Shown: positions 21,972 through 29,831 of the stretch, piece by piece
Position numbering within the stretch: position 1 is the first letter of the stretch
Layout: each line of letters begins with the position of its first letter
Translations under genes and position numbers: made by a program
Notes under the pieces: generated by a model
What the model was told of the DNA's origin: nothing
The model's input: the letters and a program-made list of their open reading frames with translations, nothing else
Databases searched by the model: none
Virus record (IMG/VR): IMGVR_UViG_3300032144_000031
Span: 1 to 38,694 of that record
DNA: 38,694 bases
Source of the DNA: a virus
Strand: one strand, 5' to 3'

Positions 21972-23953
21972 GCAAGATTGGAATAGATAAACGAGGCAGA
22001 CGCATTGTGTTGTATTCCTCGGTACCTATCGGGGGCCTAAAGACGACGATACCGGGTGCCTATCAGTCTGTTTCCGGCAACTGGACGGTTCCGCTAAGCA
22101 TTGAGTCGTGTAAGTTGCTGCGGCAGAAATTCGGTACCCGCCTAGAGGTTGGAAACGAATTACGCCGTTGGGCTCACGGAGTACAGCAGTCCCGCCGGTA
22201 TATGGCTGAGCTAGGCAAGCGTTCTGACGCTAAGCTAGAGAACCTAGCAAGACGTGCGCCTAAGCTAGCTAAGGCTATGCGACGCCGGAAATACCAGCGT
22301 GTAGGCGCTAGATTCATTGCAGACAACCACGCAAGTCTAATTGCCGACGATCCGGGCCTAGGTAAGACCCTGATCTGTATGGGCGGCATCCTAGAGGCTG
22401 AGGTACCCGGGCCGTATCTGATTGTGGCGCCTAGAACCGCCTCAGAGAGCGTCTGGCGTCGTGAGATAGAGCGTTGGCTGCCTAGGGAACACCGGGCGGT
22501 TACGATGCCTCAGTTTCGCTATCAGCGGGAGAAAGCGCTACGCCTGACGCGATTCGGTGAGCACACGTGGTTGATCGTGCACCCGGAAATGGCACAAGTA
22601 CAGTCCTATCTAACATGCGCTGAGTGCGGCGGTAGGTCAGTACTTAAGCAGAAACAGGCGTTGATTCTCGACTGTGGTCACCAAAAGAACCGTAAAACGC
22701 AGAGAATCGATGAACCTAGTTACCCTGCTTTGTTCGAAATTTCGTGGGGTGCCATCGTTGTTGATGAATCGCACGAGAGTCTGATTCGCCGCACTGGTGT
22801 TCCTACACAGCGTCGACGTGGGCTAGACATGCTGGCTACCCGGAATGACGGAATGCGTATCGCCATGAGCGGAACGCCGTTCGACTCTAAACCTCATCAG
22901 CTATGGGGAACACTCAATTGGCTAGACCCACAGCAGTATTCCGCCTTTCATAGGTGGGCTGAACTGTACTGGCAGAAAGGCGGGTATACCGGCTTTGAAA
23001 TCGGGGAATTCCGTAAAGATCGGGAGAGTATGCTATGGGATAGCCTTTCTGCTATTTCATTGCGACGCACTAAGGCAGAGGTTGCGCCAGACCTTCCACC
23101 GAAAATGGAAATCGGCACGCCACTAAACCCACGCGAGCCTGATTCACCAATCGGTATATGGCTCGAAATGGATGGCAAGCAAGAGCGCGCCTACGCGGAA
23201 ATGGAAAAGCTCAGCGAGACGGACTTAGAGTCCGGCCAGCTATCCGCGACTACCGCCCTAGCTGAGCTAACCCGGCTTAAGCAACTGGCGTGCGCATACG
23301 GTGATATTGATAAACGTGTAATCCGTGCACGCTGCGAGCGTGATAACCAATGTCAGGACTGCGCAAAGCAGGGTTGGCACCTAGAGGATAAATTCTTTTA
23401 CACGCCAACGCTGCCGAGCAATAAGTTTGATTGGATTGTGGAAAGCCTAGAAGAGTGGGGCTATCCCAAGGATCCGCTAACTAAGATAGTCATCGTTAGT
23501 TTCTACACTGGCATTCTCGAAATCATGTCGAAAGGCATAGAAAAGCATTTCAAGAGAAAGCCGAATAATCCGCTGTGTACCGCCATCACAGGGCGCACGC
23601 CTAGTAGTGATCGTCGGACCATTATCGACAGATTCAATACGGGGGATGGTCCGGATATCATGATGTTGAATGTCAAGGCGGGAGGTACCGCCATCACGCT
23701 AGATACAGCGGATAAAATGATCTTCATTAGTGAGACACGGATTCCTGATCAGCAATTGCAGGCTGAAGATCGTATCCACCGTGTAAGTAATCCACGGACG
23801 TGCATGTACTACTATCTCCGGTCGCTAGGTACCGTCGACGTAGGCACGGCTATTGTGAATGCAGAGATGCGGCGTGACTCACACAGGCTGCTAGACCAAC
23901 GCCGTGGCGTGGAATACATGCGGCATGTAATGGATCTCAGTCATGGGAGATGA
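21968..23953 (+). CDS. SNF2-family DNA-dependent ATPase/helicase
   Basis: 661 residues. Residues 1-60 are a small beta region (GAYQSVSGNWTVPL). Walker A is DPGLGKT (128-134), motif Ia LIVAPRTASESVW, motif II VVDESHES (a DESH variant of DEAH), motif III IAMSGTPF. The C-terminal lobe has VSFYTG, LNVKAGGTAITLDTA and the arginine motif QAEDRIHR. A zinc-binding insert CAECGG...CGHQ lies between motifs Ia and II, and CERDNQCQDCAKQGWH is a second Cys-rich insert. SNF2 proteins translocate on duplex DNA; in phages they may remodel replication or repair complexes. Confidence 0.93.
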   Translation: MSKIGIDKRGRRIVLYSSVPIGGLKTTIPGAYQSVSGNWTVPLSIESCKLLRQKFGTRLEVGNELRRWAHGVQQSRRYMAELGKRSDAKLENLARRAPKLAKAMRRRKYQRVGARFIADNHASLIADDPGLGKTLICMGGILEAEVPGPYLIVAPRTASESVWRREIERWLPREHRAVTMPQFRYQREKALRLTRFGEHTWLIVHPEMAQVQSYLTCAECGGRSVLKQKQALILDCGHQKNRKTQRIDEPSYPALFEISWGAIVVDESHESLIRRTGVPTQRRRGLDMLATRNDGMRIAMSGTPFDSKPHQLWGTLNWLDPQQYSAFHRWAELYWQKGGYTGFEIGEFRKDRESMLWDSLSAISLRRTKAEVAPDLPPKMEIGTPLNPREPDSPIGIWLEMDGKQERAYAEMEKLSETDLESGQLSATTALAELTRLKQLACAYGDIDKRVIRARCERDNQCQDCAKQGWHLEDKFFYTPTLPSNKFDWIVESLEEWGYPKDPLTKIVIVSFYTGILEIMSKGIEKHFKRKPNNPLCTAITGRTPSSDRRTIIDRFNTGDGPDIMMLNVKAGGTAITLDTADKMIFISETRIPDQQLQAEDRIHRVSNPRTCMYYYLRSLGTVDVGTAIVNAEMRRDSHRLLDQRRGVEYMRHVMDLSHGR

Positions 23954-23975
23954 AGCGGAGCGCTAAATTGCCCGC

Positions 23976-24004
23976 TTGACATCAATTCCGACACGGGTTA
24001 GGTT
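23976..24004 (+). promoter_or_regulatory. Sigma-70-type promoter
   Basis: TTGACA (23976-23981), a 17-base spacer and TAGGTT (23999-24004). It lies between the helicase stop and the gene at 24054, giving a leader of about 40 bases. Best -35/-10 match seen on the plus strand. Confidence 0.65.
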
Positions 24005-24053
24005 GCAACTTCCGGCTAAAAATAGTCCGGAGACAGAGGAAAGGGAATTTGTA

Positions 24054-24785
24054 ATGGCTGTACGTAGGGGAACTACCTCACGGACCGGAACGCAGCGACG
24101 GAGCGCCAGCAAGACGGCGGCTGCACCGGCCGCCCGTAAGCGTGCTGCGGCGCCTGCTAAGGCTACGCCTGCTGCTGCCCGGCGGGACGTTACGGAGTAC
24201 GCGGAAAAGCCTGCCACGCCGTATCACAAGGCATTCGCAAAGTGGATCGTGCAGGAGGTTGGATACGATCCGGACACTGCCACGAGCAAGCGCGCCGCAT
24301 TCCTTAAGGGCGTTAGCATCGCTACTGCCGCGCGGCCTTCGTTCAACGAATCGGATTTCATCGCTGAGTGGCGGGAGAAGACCGGCGAGACTAAGCGCGG
24401 TCCTAAGCCTAAGACTGAGGAAGCGGCGCCTAAGGCGCGGGCTACCAAGCGTCGTCAGCCCGAACCGGAGCCTGAGGAGGATGACGATTTCGAGGATGAG
24501 GACGAGGAATTCGCCGAGGAAGAGGATTCCGATTCGGATGACGATTTCGACGAGGATGAGTCAGACGACGATGACGATTCCGACGAGGATGAAGACGACT
24601 TTGAGGATGAGGACGACGAGGAAGAGCCTGCACCGGCGCCTAAGGCTCGCACTTCGCGTGCTCGTAGCGGCACGGCTAAGGCAGCTAACACCCGGCGTAG
24701 CGGTACCCGTCAGCCTGCTAAGGCTGCCCCCGCTAAGCGCACCGCTAAGCCTGCGGCTGCCGACGATGACGATTTCCTGTTCTAA
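24054..24785 (+). CDS. Basic/acidic patterned protein with SSB-like C-terminal tip
   Basis: 243 residues from ATG 24054 (AGAGGAAAGGG upstream). Residues 1-45 are Ala/Arg/Lys/Pro-rich, like histone H1 or HU tails. Residues about 50-110 are a small globular region (PYHKAFAKWIVQEVGYDPDT). Residues about 140-200 are almost all Asp/Glu/Ser. A second basic tail follows, then the end DDDDFLF, resembling the DDDIPF tip by which bacterial SSB recruits partners. It has its own promoter and terminators. Likely an abundant DNA-binding or DNA-mimic protein; no family recognised. Confidence 0.75.
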   Translation: MAVRRGTTSRTGTQRRSASKTAAAPAARKRAAAPAKATPAAARRDVTEYAEKPATPYHKAFAKWIVQEVGYDPDTATSKRAAFLKGVSIATAARPSFNESDFIAEWREKTGETKRGPKPKTEEAAPKARATKRRQPEPEPEEDDDFEDEDEEFAEEEDSDSDDDFDEDESDDDDDSDEDEDDFEDEDDEEEPAPAPKARTSRARSGTAKAANTRRSGTRQPAKAAPAKRTAKPAAADDDDFLF

Positions 24786-24796
24786 TAGCTAAAGGG

Positions 24797-24830
24797 CTTT
24801 CCCACCATTTGATAGCGCTGGGCGGGAAAG
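24797..24830 (+). other. Hairpin after the acidic/basic gene
   Basis: CTTTCCC (24797-24803) pairs with GGGAAAG (24824-24830) around a 20-base loop. It precedes the stronger terminator at 24853 and may be part of a tandem transcript end. Confidence 0.5.
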
Positions 24831-24852
24831 AACCGGTCTAGTCAACCGGGGT

Positions 24853-24886
24853 GGGGTCGGCTCATGTGGCGTGAGTCGGCCCCTTT
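24853..24886 (+). terminator. Intrinsic terminator
   Basis: GGGGTCGGCTCA pairs with TGAGTCGGCCCC (12 pairs, two of them G-U) around a 7-base loop, followed by TTTAGC. The T-run is short. Ends the single-gene unit at 24054. Confidence 0.7.
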
Positions 24887-24901
24887 AGCATGGGAGTACC
24901 C

Positions 24902-25003
24902 ATGAATGTAATTACACTACTATGGATTATTCTAGGAATTACCATCACGTTCATGGTGGTTTGCGTTGTCGGTATTGTCTATGCAATTAGGGACTCACGA
25001 TGA
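24902..25003 (+). CDS. 33-residue membrane protein
   Basis: Encodes MNVITLLWIILGITITFMVV and then CVVGIVYAIRDSR: one long hydrophobic helix with a short charged end. GGGAG lies 5 bases before the ATG. Its stop overlaps a six-codon frame (25000-25020) that ends directly before the nuclease start. Function unknown; similar tiny membrane genes recur in this early region. Confidence 0.6.
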   Translation: MNVITLLWIILGITITFMVVCVVGIVYAIRDSR

Positions 25004-25020
25004 CAACATGGATTTACTAA
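25000..25020 (+). CDS. Six-codon mini-frame upstream of the nuclease gene
   Basis: ATGACAACATGGATTTACTAA encodes MTTWIY. It starts in an ATGA overlap with the preceding stop, and its TAA is immediately followed by the ATG at 25021, which has no ribosome site of its own. It therefore probably serves to hand ribosomes on to the nuclease gene. Confidence 0.35.
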   Translation: MTTWIY

Positions 25021-26046
25021 ATGGACAGGCTACCCCTGATTCGCCATTCGGAGCGCGTAGCGTATAAACGATGCCCGAAGAAATGGTTTTGGGCATGGCG
25101 CATGGGGCTAGTCCCTAAGCACAAGACTTATGGAGCGCTAGACTTAGGCACATGGGTGCATGAGGCGTTTGCCGATTGGTATCGTCACGAGGATCGAGAT
25201 AACGTCAACCTCGCAGGCATTTTCATGCAGGCGTATACAGCTACCGCGCTATTGGCTAAAGAGGCAGGCGCTCCGCAGTATGCCCTAGATAAAGCGGAAG
25301 AGCTAGCGATGCTCGGCGAGGCAATGCTTACCGCCTATCAGAAATTCTATGGTGCTGGCGATCCTGACGTTAATGTGATCGCGGCGGAGATACCCCTAGA
25401 ATTCCCGATTACAGATTCCGACGGTAAGCTAGTTGCGCTACATAAGCTAAAGCCTGATCTAGTGTACGCTGATCGTAACGGTGACGTATGGCTGATGGAG
25501 CACAAGACAGCCGCACAAATTAGGCTCGGGCATCTACCTATTGACGATCAGGCACGCCCGTATGTCGCCATGGCGGAACCGGCGCTACGTAAGGCAGGCG
25601 TTATCGGCAAACGGCAGTATTTCAAAGGGGTTATGTATAACTTCGCTCGAAAGGCGCTGCCGGACGAACGGCCGAAAGACGCTCAGGGTAGGTCACTGAA
25701 TAAGAATGGTTCGGTTAGCGCTAAGCAGCCAACCCCTACATTCATGCGACACCCGATCACACTCACACGCGCTGCACGCAGGATTGCTCTTATGCGCTTG
25801 CGTATCGAGACAATGCTAATTACTGACCTCACGCGGGCCTTGCATGAGAAAGCCATTGATCCGCGCGTGCTCACTAAGACTCCTCATAGTTCCTGCGAAA
25901 AGCTATGCCCATTCTTCACGATGTGCGTAGTGGAAGAGCAGGGTGGCGATATTAGCGAAATGCAGCGCACGATGTACGTACGGCGTGACCCGTACCTTTA
26001 CGAGGAAGAGACTACAGATATCCCACTCAGTTTCGAATTGAGCTAA
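25021..26046 (+). CDS. Cas4/RecB-type PD-(D/E)xK nuclease with Fe-S cysteines
   Basis: 341 residues. The nuclease core shows GTWVHEAF (motif I His), EIPLEFPI, KPDLVYADRNGDVWLMEHKT (Asp then Glu-x-Lys) and the following QARPYVAM. Four cysteines, Cys18 and Cys292/296/302 (C-x3-C-x5-C), match the [4Fe-4S] staple of AddB/Cas4 nucleases. Such enzymes resect DNA ends and in phages often accompany Sak4-type recombinases; that gene follows here. Twelve of its first 20 leucine codons are CTA. Confidence 0.9.
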   Translation: MDRLPLIRHSERVAYKRCPKKWFWAWRMGLVPKHKTYGALDLGTWVHEAFADWYRHEDRDNVNLAGIFMQAYTATALLAKEAGAPQYALDKAEELAMLGEAMLTAYQKFYGAGDPDVNVIAAEIPLEFPITDSDGKLVALHKLKPDLVYADRNGDVWLMEHKTAAQIRLGHLPIDDQARPYVAMAEPALRKAGVIGKRQYFKGVMYNFARKALPDERPKDAQGRSLNKNGSVSAKQPTPTFMRHPITLTRAARRIALMRLRIETMLITDLTRALHEKAIDPRVLTKTPHSSCEKLCPFFTMCVVEEQGGDISEMQRTMYVRRDPYLYEEETTDIPLSFELS

Positions 26047-26047
26047 T

Positions 26048-26176
26048 ATGATCTGTAAGAAATGCTGCAAGGGTAAGCACATCAAATGCAAGGGTGGAAC
26101 GTGGTGTGATTGCCAGCATCGTAGCGGCCCTAGAGAAAAAATGATCCGGCTTTCTGAAATCAAGTTGATTCCATGA
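26048..26176 (+). CDS. Small Cys-rich (zinc-binding) protein
   Basis: 42 residues beginning MICKKCCKGKHIKCKGGTWC, with Cys3, Cys6, Cys7, Cys14, Cys20, Cys22 and His24. The metal ligands fill the first half; the second half is helical and basic. It lies between the nuclease and the Sak4-like ATPase, overlapping the latter by ATGA. A structural zinc protein or a partner of the recombination set is plausible; not recognised. Confidence 0.6.
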   Translation: MICKKCCKGKHIKCKGGTWCDCQHRSGPREKMIRLSEIKLIP

Positions 26177-27042
26177 GTACCGCTGGCCAGCGGTCAACGC
26201 TGGTAACGACGGAACGCACGCGGCTTAGCCTCTCGGATTTCGAAAAGGAATTGATCCGCCTAGATCAGGGTGAGGACGAATCAAAGAATCTCCTGATCTA
26301 CGGAGATTCAGGGGCGGGTAAGACCGTCCTAGCAGGCACGCTGCCTGAGCGAACCTTTTGGGCCGTGTGCGAGCCAGGGTTTAAGTCTGCGGTTCGCTGG
26401 CGTCGCTCTCAGGGGCTACCGCAGCATAAGGGCGCACGACGCGTCAGCAATAGCGCTGAGGCATGGGGCCTTATTGAGTGGCTGGAATACCGCGAGCGTT
26501 ACCGTAAGCTAGATTGGCTGGTAATCGACGGAGCCACAACAATGCAGGATCGTTTCAGATTGGCGTATACGGCGGAAGCGTTTGACGCGAATCCTGCAAA
26601 GCGTGCACACCGGAATCTGCCGGATCGGCCCGACTATTTCAACACGCAGAATTTCCTAAAGTCGTGGATTCCGCGACTAGTCGATATGCCGGTTAATCTG
26701 CTGATCACGGCGCACGCTTATCGCACAGACCTTACCGAAGATGGGGAACTACTTGTGTTCCCTGGTTTTCAGGGCAAGGGAACGGAGGTATCTAACGCGA
26801 TATCCGGGCTAATGGACGCTACCGGGTACATGGAAGCACGCCGCGTTAAGGGCCGTAGAACCGATGAGGTTCGCACCATTCGACGGCTATGGTTTGAGTC
26901 GCCTATGGATCGTTCACGAAAGGACGATCAGCAAGTGCGCTACATCGTAGGCGATAAGTTCCAATCGTTGGGTGAGAAAATCGAGAATCCGACGATGCCA
27001 CAAATCGTAAGTATGATCGATGGAGAGGGAGAGCAAGAATAA
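26173..27042 (+). CDS. Sak4-like RecA-fold ATPase
   Basis: 289 residues. Walker A is YGDSGAGKT (43-51), Walker B LDWLVIDGATT (about 115-125), and NLLITAHAYR is the following strand with a sensor-like position. This is the layout of Sak4-type phage recombinases (RecA/RadA core without the DNA-binding N-domain), which anneal single strands with help from SSB. Neighbours agree: Cas4-like nuclease upstream, candidate SSB downstream. ATGA and TAATG overlaps couple all three. Confidence 0.85.
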   Translation: MSTAGQRSTLVTTERTRLSLSDFEKELIRLDQGEDESKNLLIYGDSGAGKTVLAGTLPERTFWAVCEPGFKSAVRWRRSQGLPQHKGARRVSNSAEAWGLIEWLEYRERYRKLDWLVIDGATTMQDRFRLAYTAEAFDANPAKRAHRNLPDRPDYFNTQNFLKSWIPRLVDMPVNLLITAHAYRTDLTEDGELLVFPGFQGKGTEVSNAISGLMDATGYMEARRVKGRRTDEVRTIRRLWFESPMDRSRKDDQQVRYIVGDKFQSLGEKIENPTMPQIVSMIDGEGEQE

Positions 27043-27599
27043 TGCCTAAGGTCAATTGGGGTATTCGCGCTTCCGATGTCGACAATTTCGACAGAGAATC
27101 GCAGTACACCCCTTACGACGGACCGATCCCCACAAACGGCGTTTACCAATTCCGGGTGAAGCGCCTACAGTCGATCGCCGGTACGCGGGAGAAGAATCCT
27201 CAGTTGCGTGTGGGACTAGAGCTAGTTCCGCGCAAGGGTCGCGCTGAGGAAAAGCGCATGGCCGGATACTTCCTTATGGCGTTCATTCCTGTTTCCGATA
27301 AGACGGCATTCAGGTATGTTCCGTTCCTTGACGCCATCGGAGTCAGCGGCAGGGAATTCGAGGTCGGCACCATTACCGATGAAGAGGGAAACGTTAAGAA
27401 GATCGGCCGTTGGCGGAATACAGGCAATGAGATCATCAAGGCGGAAGTCAAGGACGGGCAAGATCAGAACGGCAACACTCGCAAGGAAATCGGATGGATC
27501 GGCGCTCTAGGCGATAGCGGACCGGACGATGACGACGAGGAAGACGCGGACGATGACGATTTCGGCGACGAGGATGAGGAAGAGGACGACGATTTCTAA
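27042..27599 (+). CDS. Candidate single-stranded DNA-binding protein
   Basis: 185 residues. The first 145 are a compact beta-rich region (GVYQFRVKRLQSIAG, LRVGLELVPRKGR). The last 35 are almost all Asp/Glu and end in EDDDF, the acidic tip typical of phage SSBs. Its place after the Sak4-like gene supports an SSB partner; a DUF669-like protein is the closest pattern I can name. No classical OB-fold signature is visible by eye. Confidence 0.65.
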   Translation: MPKVNWGIRASDVDNFDRESQYTPYDGPIPTNGVYQFRVKRLQSIAGTREKNPQLRVGLELVPRKGRAEEKRMAGYFLMAFIPVSDKTAFRYVPFLDAIGVSGREFEVGTITDEEGNVKKIGRWRNTGNEIIKAEVKDGQDQNGNTRKEIGWIGALGDSGPDDDDEEDADDDDFGDEDEEEDDDF

Positions 27600-27862
27600 T
27601 GCCTACCAGTGAGGTAGAGGTAAACACTACAAATGATTTTGCCCTGCATAAGGGGCAGAACATGGATAACCACACTGCCGCGCTCCGTGGTCAGGCTGCC
27701 TACGTCAGACAGGGAATGGTGGAAATTCCTACCTTCCGCACGAGGCAGCTAGCCTATCGATACGCCGCGTGGCTTATCTCGCTCGCTGAATTGCTGCCCG
27801 ATGAAGAGGGACAGGAAGCTATCGAATTCGAAACGGTGCTAGATGCCATCCGAAACGCTTAG
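27599..27862 (+). CDS. Hypothetical helical protein
   Basis: 87 residues, helical C-terminal half (RQLAYRYAAWLISLAELLPD). It starts in the stop of the candidate SSB gene (TAATG). Predicted cytosolic. Not recognised; co-expressed with the recombination genes. Confidence 0.7.
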   Translation: MPTSEVEVNTTNDFALHKGQNMDNHTAALRGQAAYVRQGMVEIPTFRTRQLAYRYAAWLISLAELLPDEEGQEAIEFETVLDAIRNA

Positions 27863-28061
27863 CGGCGAGGTGCAAGAAAAGGATCATAACGGTGTGTGGC
27901 GCACAGTTCTAACCGCCACGGGTCACACGGTACACGATGGATGGAAGATGCCGAGGGATTGGCGCGCTACGGCCCAACGCACAGCGCCGTACATTCCTGG
28001 TAAGACCGGCCCTATTCTTCCTAACGGCCCTATTCAGGCCTTCCTATCGAGTAACCGCTAG
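27843..28061 (+). CDS. Hypothetical small protein
   Basis: 72 residues, with WRTVLTATGHTVHDGWKMPRDW and a proline-rich end. It overlaps the previous gene by 20 bases and has no clear ribosome site. GTG 27870 is an alternative start. The end falls just before a structured intergenic stretch. Moderate support only. Confidence 0.45.
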   Translation: MPSETLSGEVQEKDHNGVWRTVLTATGHTVHDGWKMPRDWRATAQRTAPYIPGKTGPILPNGPIQAFLSSNR

Positions 28062-28068
28062 CTATCAA

Positions 28069-28144
28069 GGCTACCCCGTTTCCGAATGCTATTCGGCTAA
28101 ATCGCCTAGGTCACTGTGCTATGCGAATACGGGGCGGGGTAGCC
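28069..28144 (+). ncRNA. Structured leader upstream of the NlpC/P60 gene
   Basis: GGCTACCCCG (28069-28078) pairs with CGGGGTAGCC (28135-28144), a 10-bp outer stem. Inside is CCGAAT-GCT-ATTCGG (28082-28096), a 6-bp hairpin, and further unpaired sequence. It precedes the ATG at 28163 by 18 bases. It could regulate the peptidase gene or end the upstream transcript; there is no T-run. Confidence 0.45.
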
Positions 28145-28162
28145 CTTAGCGAAGGATAATCT

Positions 28163-28777
28163 ATGTACGGGATTTATAATCTCAATGAGTCCGACGATTC
28201 GCAGGCATGGAACTACCACGAAATTCGCAGCCACCGCAAACCGCGTAAGAAGTATCCGCGTACCCGCCGTGTCTCCCTACTCCTAGCCGCTGTGATCGCC
28301 GTAGGCACGCTAACGCCGTTGTCTGAGGGGGTAACTCATCCTCTCCCACGTGCTGAGGCCTCTACAGGCATTGAACGGATTGAGCCGCGTATTGCCGCAA
28401 CCGTTAGCCGTACCGCGCGTGTAGCGTCCGTGCGAACGACTAAGATCAACAAAGTAATCAATTACGCTATGGCTCAGCGTGGGGATCGATACAGGTGGGG
28501 TGCCGCAGGACCTAACGCATGGGATTGCTCCGGTCTCGTTAGTGTGGCATTCAAAAAGGGTGCCGGAATTAAGCTACCGCATTTCACAGGCGGTATTCAG
28601 AAAAAGGGTAAGCGCGTCGCTAAGAAAGATCTAAGGCGCGGCGACATAATCTTTCCTCAGCGTGGGCACGTCGGTATCTATCTAGGCAATGGCAAAATGA
28701 TTCACGCCTCTACTAGTAAGGGCAAAATCGTTGTGGCCGATGTTTACGGATTCTATACAGCGCGGCGCATTCTGTAA
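28163..28777 (+). CDS. Membrane-anchored or secreted NlpC/P60 peptidase
   Basis: 204 residues. The basic N-terminus and hydrophobic segment at about 37-50 (RVSLLLAAVIAVGTLTPL) form a signal peptide or anchor. The NlpC/P60 domain (about 92-204) shows WDCSGL with catalytic Cys122, GHVGIYL with His169, and MIHAS with His181 as third residue. These enzymes cut peptide stems of peptidoglycan (gamma-D-Glu to diaminopimelate). It lies in the early region, far from the lysis genes. It could loosen the wall, aid release, or alter the host surface during infection. Confidence 0.9.
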   Translation: MYGIYNLNESDDSQAWNYHEIRSHRKPRKKYPRTRRVSLLLAAVIAVGTLTPLSEGVTHPLPRAEASTGIERIEPRIAATVSRTARVASVRTTKINKVINYAMAQRGDRYRWGAAGPNAWDCSGLVSVAFKKGAGIKLPHFTGGIQKKGKRVAKKDLRRGDIIFPQRGHVGIYLGNGKMIHASTSKGKIVVADVYGFYTARRIL

Positions 28778-28795
28778 TTGAGAGAGGGAGAGGGA

Positions 28796-29224
28796 ATGCT
28801 CAGTCGATTTCTAGCCAGACGAGGCAGGAAAGTAGCATCAGGAGAAGTGACGTACCTTATTAGGGAGCTTCCGCCTATCGATCAGAATGATATCCAGTAT
28901 GCCGCCATAAATACCAAGGACCTTGCGGTATGGGCTGACAGATACCTCTCTGCTATGGAAACGGAAGAGTCAAAGAACTGGTGCCGTTGTGAATGGATCG
29001 TTCATCCTGATGACACCAGAGTCAAGCCGGGCACCTGTAGGGAGTGTGGGGGTCCGCCTAGTGCAATCGTGCACCATGGCCTGCCTGAGGATTTCGAGCA
29101 GCGCCTAGCGCATCATTACAAGGGCAAGCGAATGCGGCGTGGCGATCAGGCGAGCGATTGCCCGGTGCATACCCGTGAAGGATTCCTAATCTATTTCTTT
29201 ACATGGGTATTCGAGCAGCGATGA
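28796..29224 (+). CDS. Hypothetical zinc-ribbon protein
   Basis: 142 residues from ATG 28796, chosen because AGAGGGAGAGGGA precedes it; TTG 28778 would include this site. NWCRCEWIV and GTCRECGGPPS give paired cysteines (C-x-C and C-x2-C) of a likely zinc ribbon, with SAIVHHG following. It overlaps the uracil-DNA glycosylase start by ATGA. Not recognised; probably part of the replication operon. Confidence 0.7.
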   Translation: MLSRFLARRGRKVASGEVTYLIRELPPIDQNDIQYAAINTKDLAVWADRYLSAMETEESKNWCRCEWIVHPDDTRVKPGTCRECGGPPSAIVHHGLPEDFEQRLAHHYKGKRMRRGDQASDCPVHTREGFLIYFFTWVFEQR

Positions 29225-29823
29225 GTGCAGCGAACATCTATGATGCATTGTTCCGCCTAGAAGAGGAACACACAGACGCCCGTGGCGTATTCCCGGAGTT
29301 GTCTACTAGCCGCTACGTGCCGGGGGAAGGTAACGCGACTAACTGTCAAGCGTTCATTGTTGGTGAGGCACCCGGCGCGCAAGAGGATGCAGCGAGTAGA
29401 CCGTTTGTCGGTCCTGCCGGTAGCGTGCTACGGCAACTAATGGAGTTGGCAGGGTTCTCATTTGCTGCTGAGAATTACTGGCTCACCAACGTTATTAAGT
29501 TCCGGCCACCTAGAAACAGGAATCCAACGGAAACAGAAATCCGTGCGTTCCGCCCGTTGCTACTAACGGAATGGAAGATAGTCGGATCACCTCAGCTAAT
29601 CATTCCAATTGGCGGAATCGCACTACGTGCCATCGTAGGAAGATCGATATCAATTCTCCGTGCTGCCGGTAAGTGCCATACGTACACGACACGCATGGGC
29701 CGTGAGATAAGTATCTGGCCGATGGTTCACCCGTCATTTGGTTTGCGCAATCCGGCAGCACAGCCGTTGCTAGAACAGGATTGGGAAAATCTGGCAGCGT
29801 GGCGGAGGATTCAAAGTGGGTAG
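29221..29823 (+). CDS. Family-4-like uracil-DNA glycosylase without Fe-S cysteines
   Basis: 200 residues from the ATGA-coupled start; ATG 29203 is also possible. Motif 1 is GEAPGAQED (48-56), followed by RPFVGPAG and TNVIKFRPPRNRNPT; motif 3 is MVHPS (168-172). These are signatures of family 4/5 UDGs that remove uracil from DNA. Family 4 enzymes usually bind [4Fe-4S] through four cysteines. Here the two central ones, in KCRPP and in the later C-R-P segment, are Phe94 and Phe110, and no N-terminal C-x2-C is present. The cluster is probably lost. It may repair phage DNA or act on host DNA. Confidence 0.85.
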   Translation: MSAANIYDALFRLEEEHTDARGVFPELSTSRYVPGEGNATNCQAFIVGEAPGAQEDAASRPFVGPAGSVLRQLMELAGFSFAAENYWLTNVIKFRPPRNRNPTETEIRAFRPLLLTEWKIVGSPQLIIPIGGIALRAIVGRSISILRAAGKCHTYTTRMGREISIWPMVHPSFGLRNPAAQPLLEQDWENLAAWRRIQSG

Positions 29824-29831
29824 GTTGCGTA

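Noticed and set aside
24142-24792. 216-codon rightward frame inside the acidic/basic gene
   Set aside because: Almost only Arg, Ser, Leu and Thr, a frame-shifted reading of the GAT/GAG-rich tract; the acidic frame has promoter, ribosome site and stop before a terminator.
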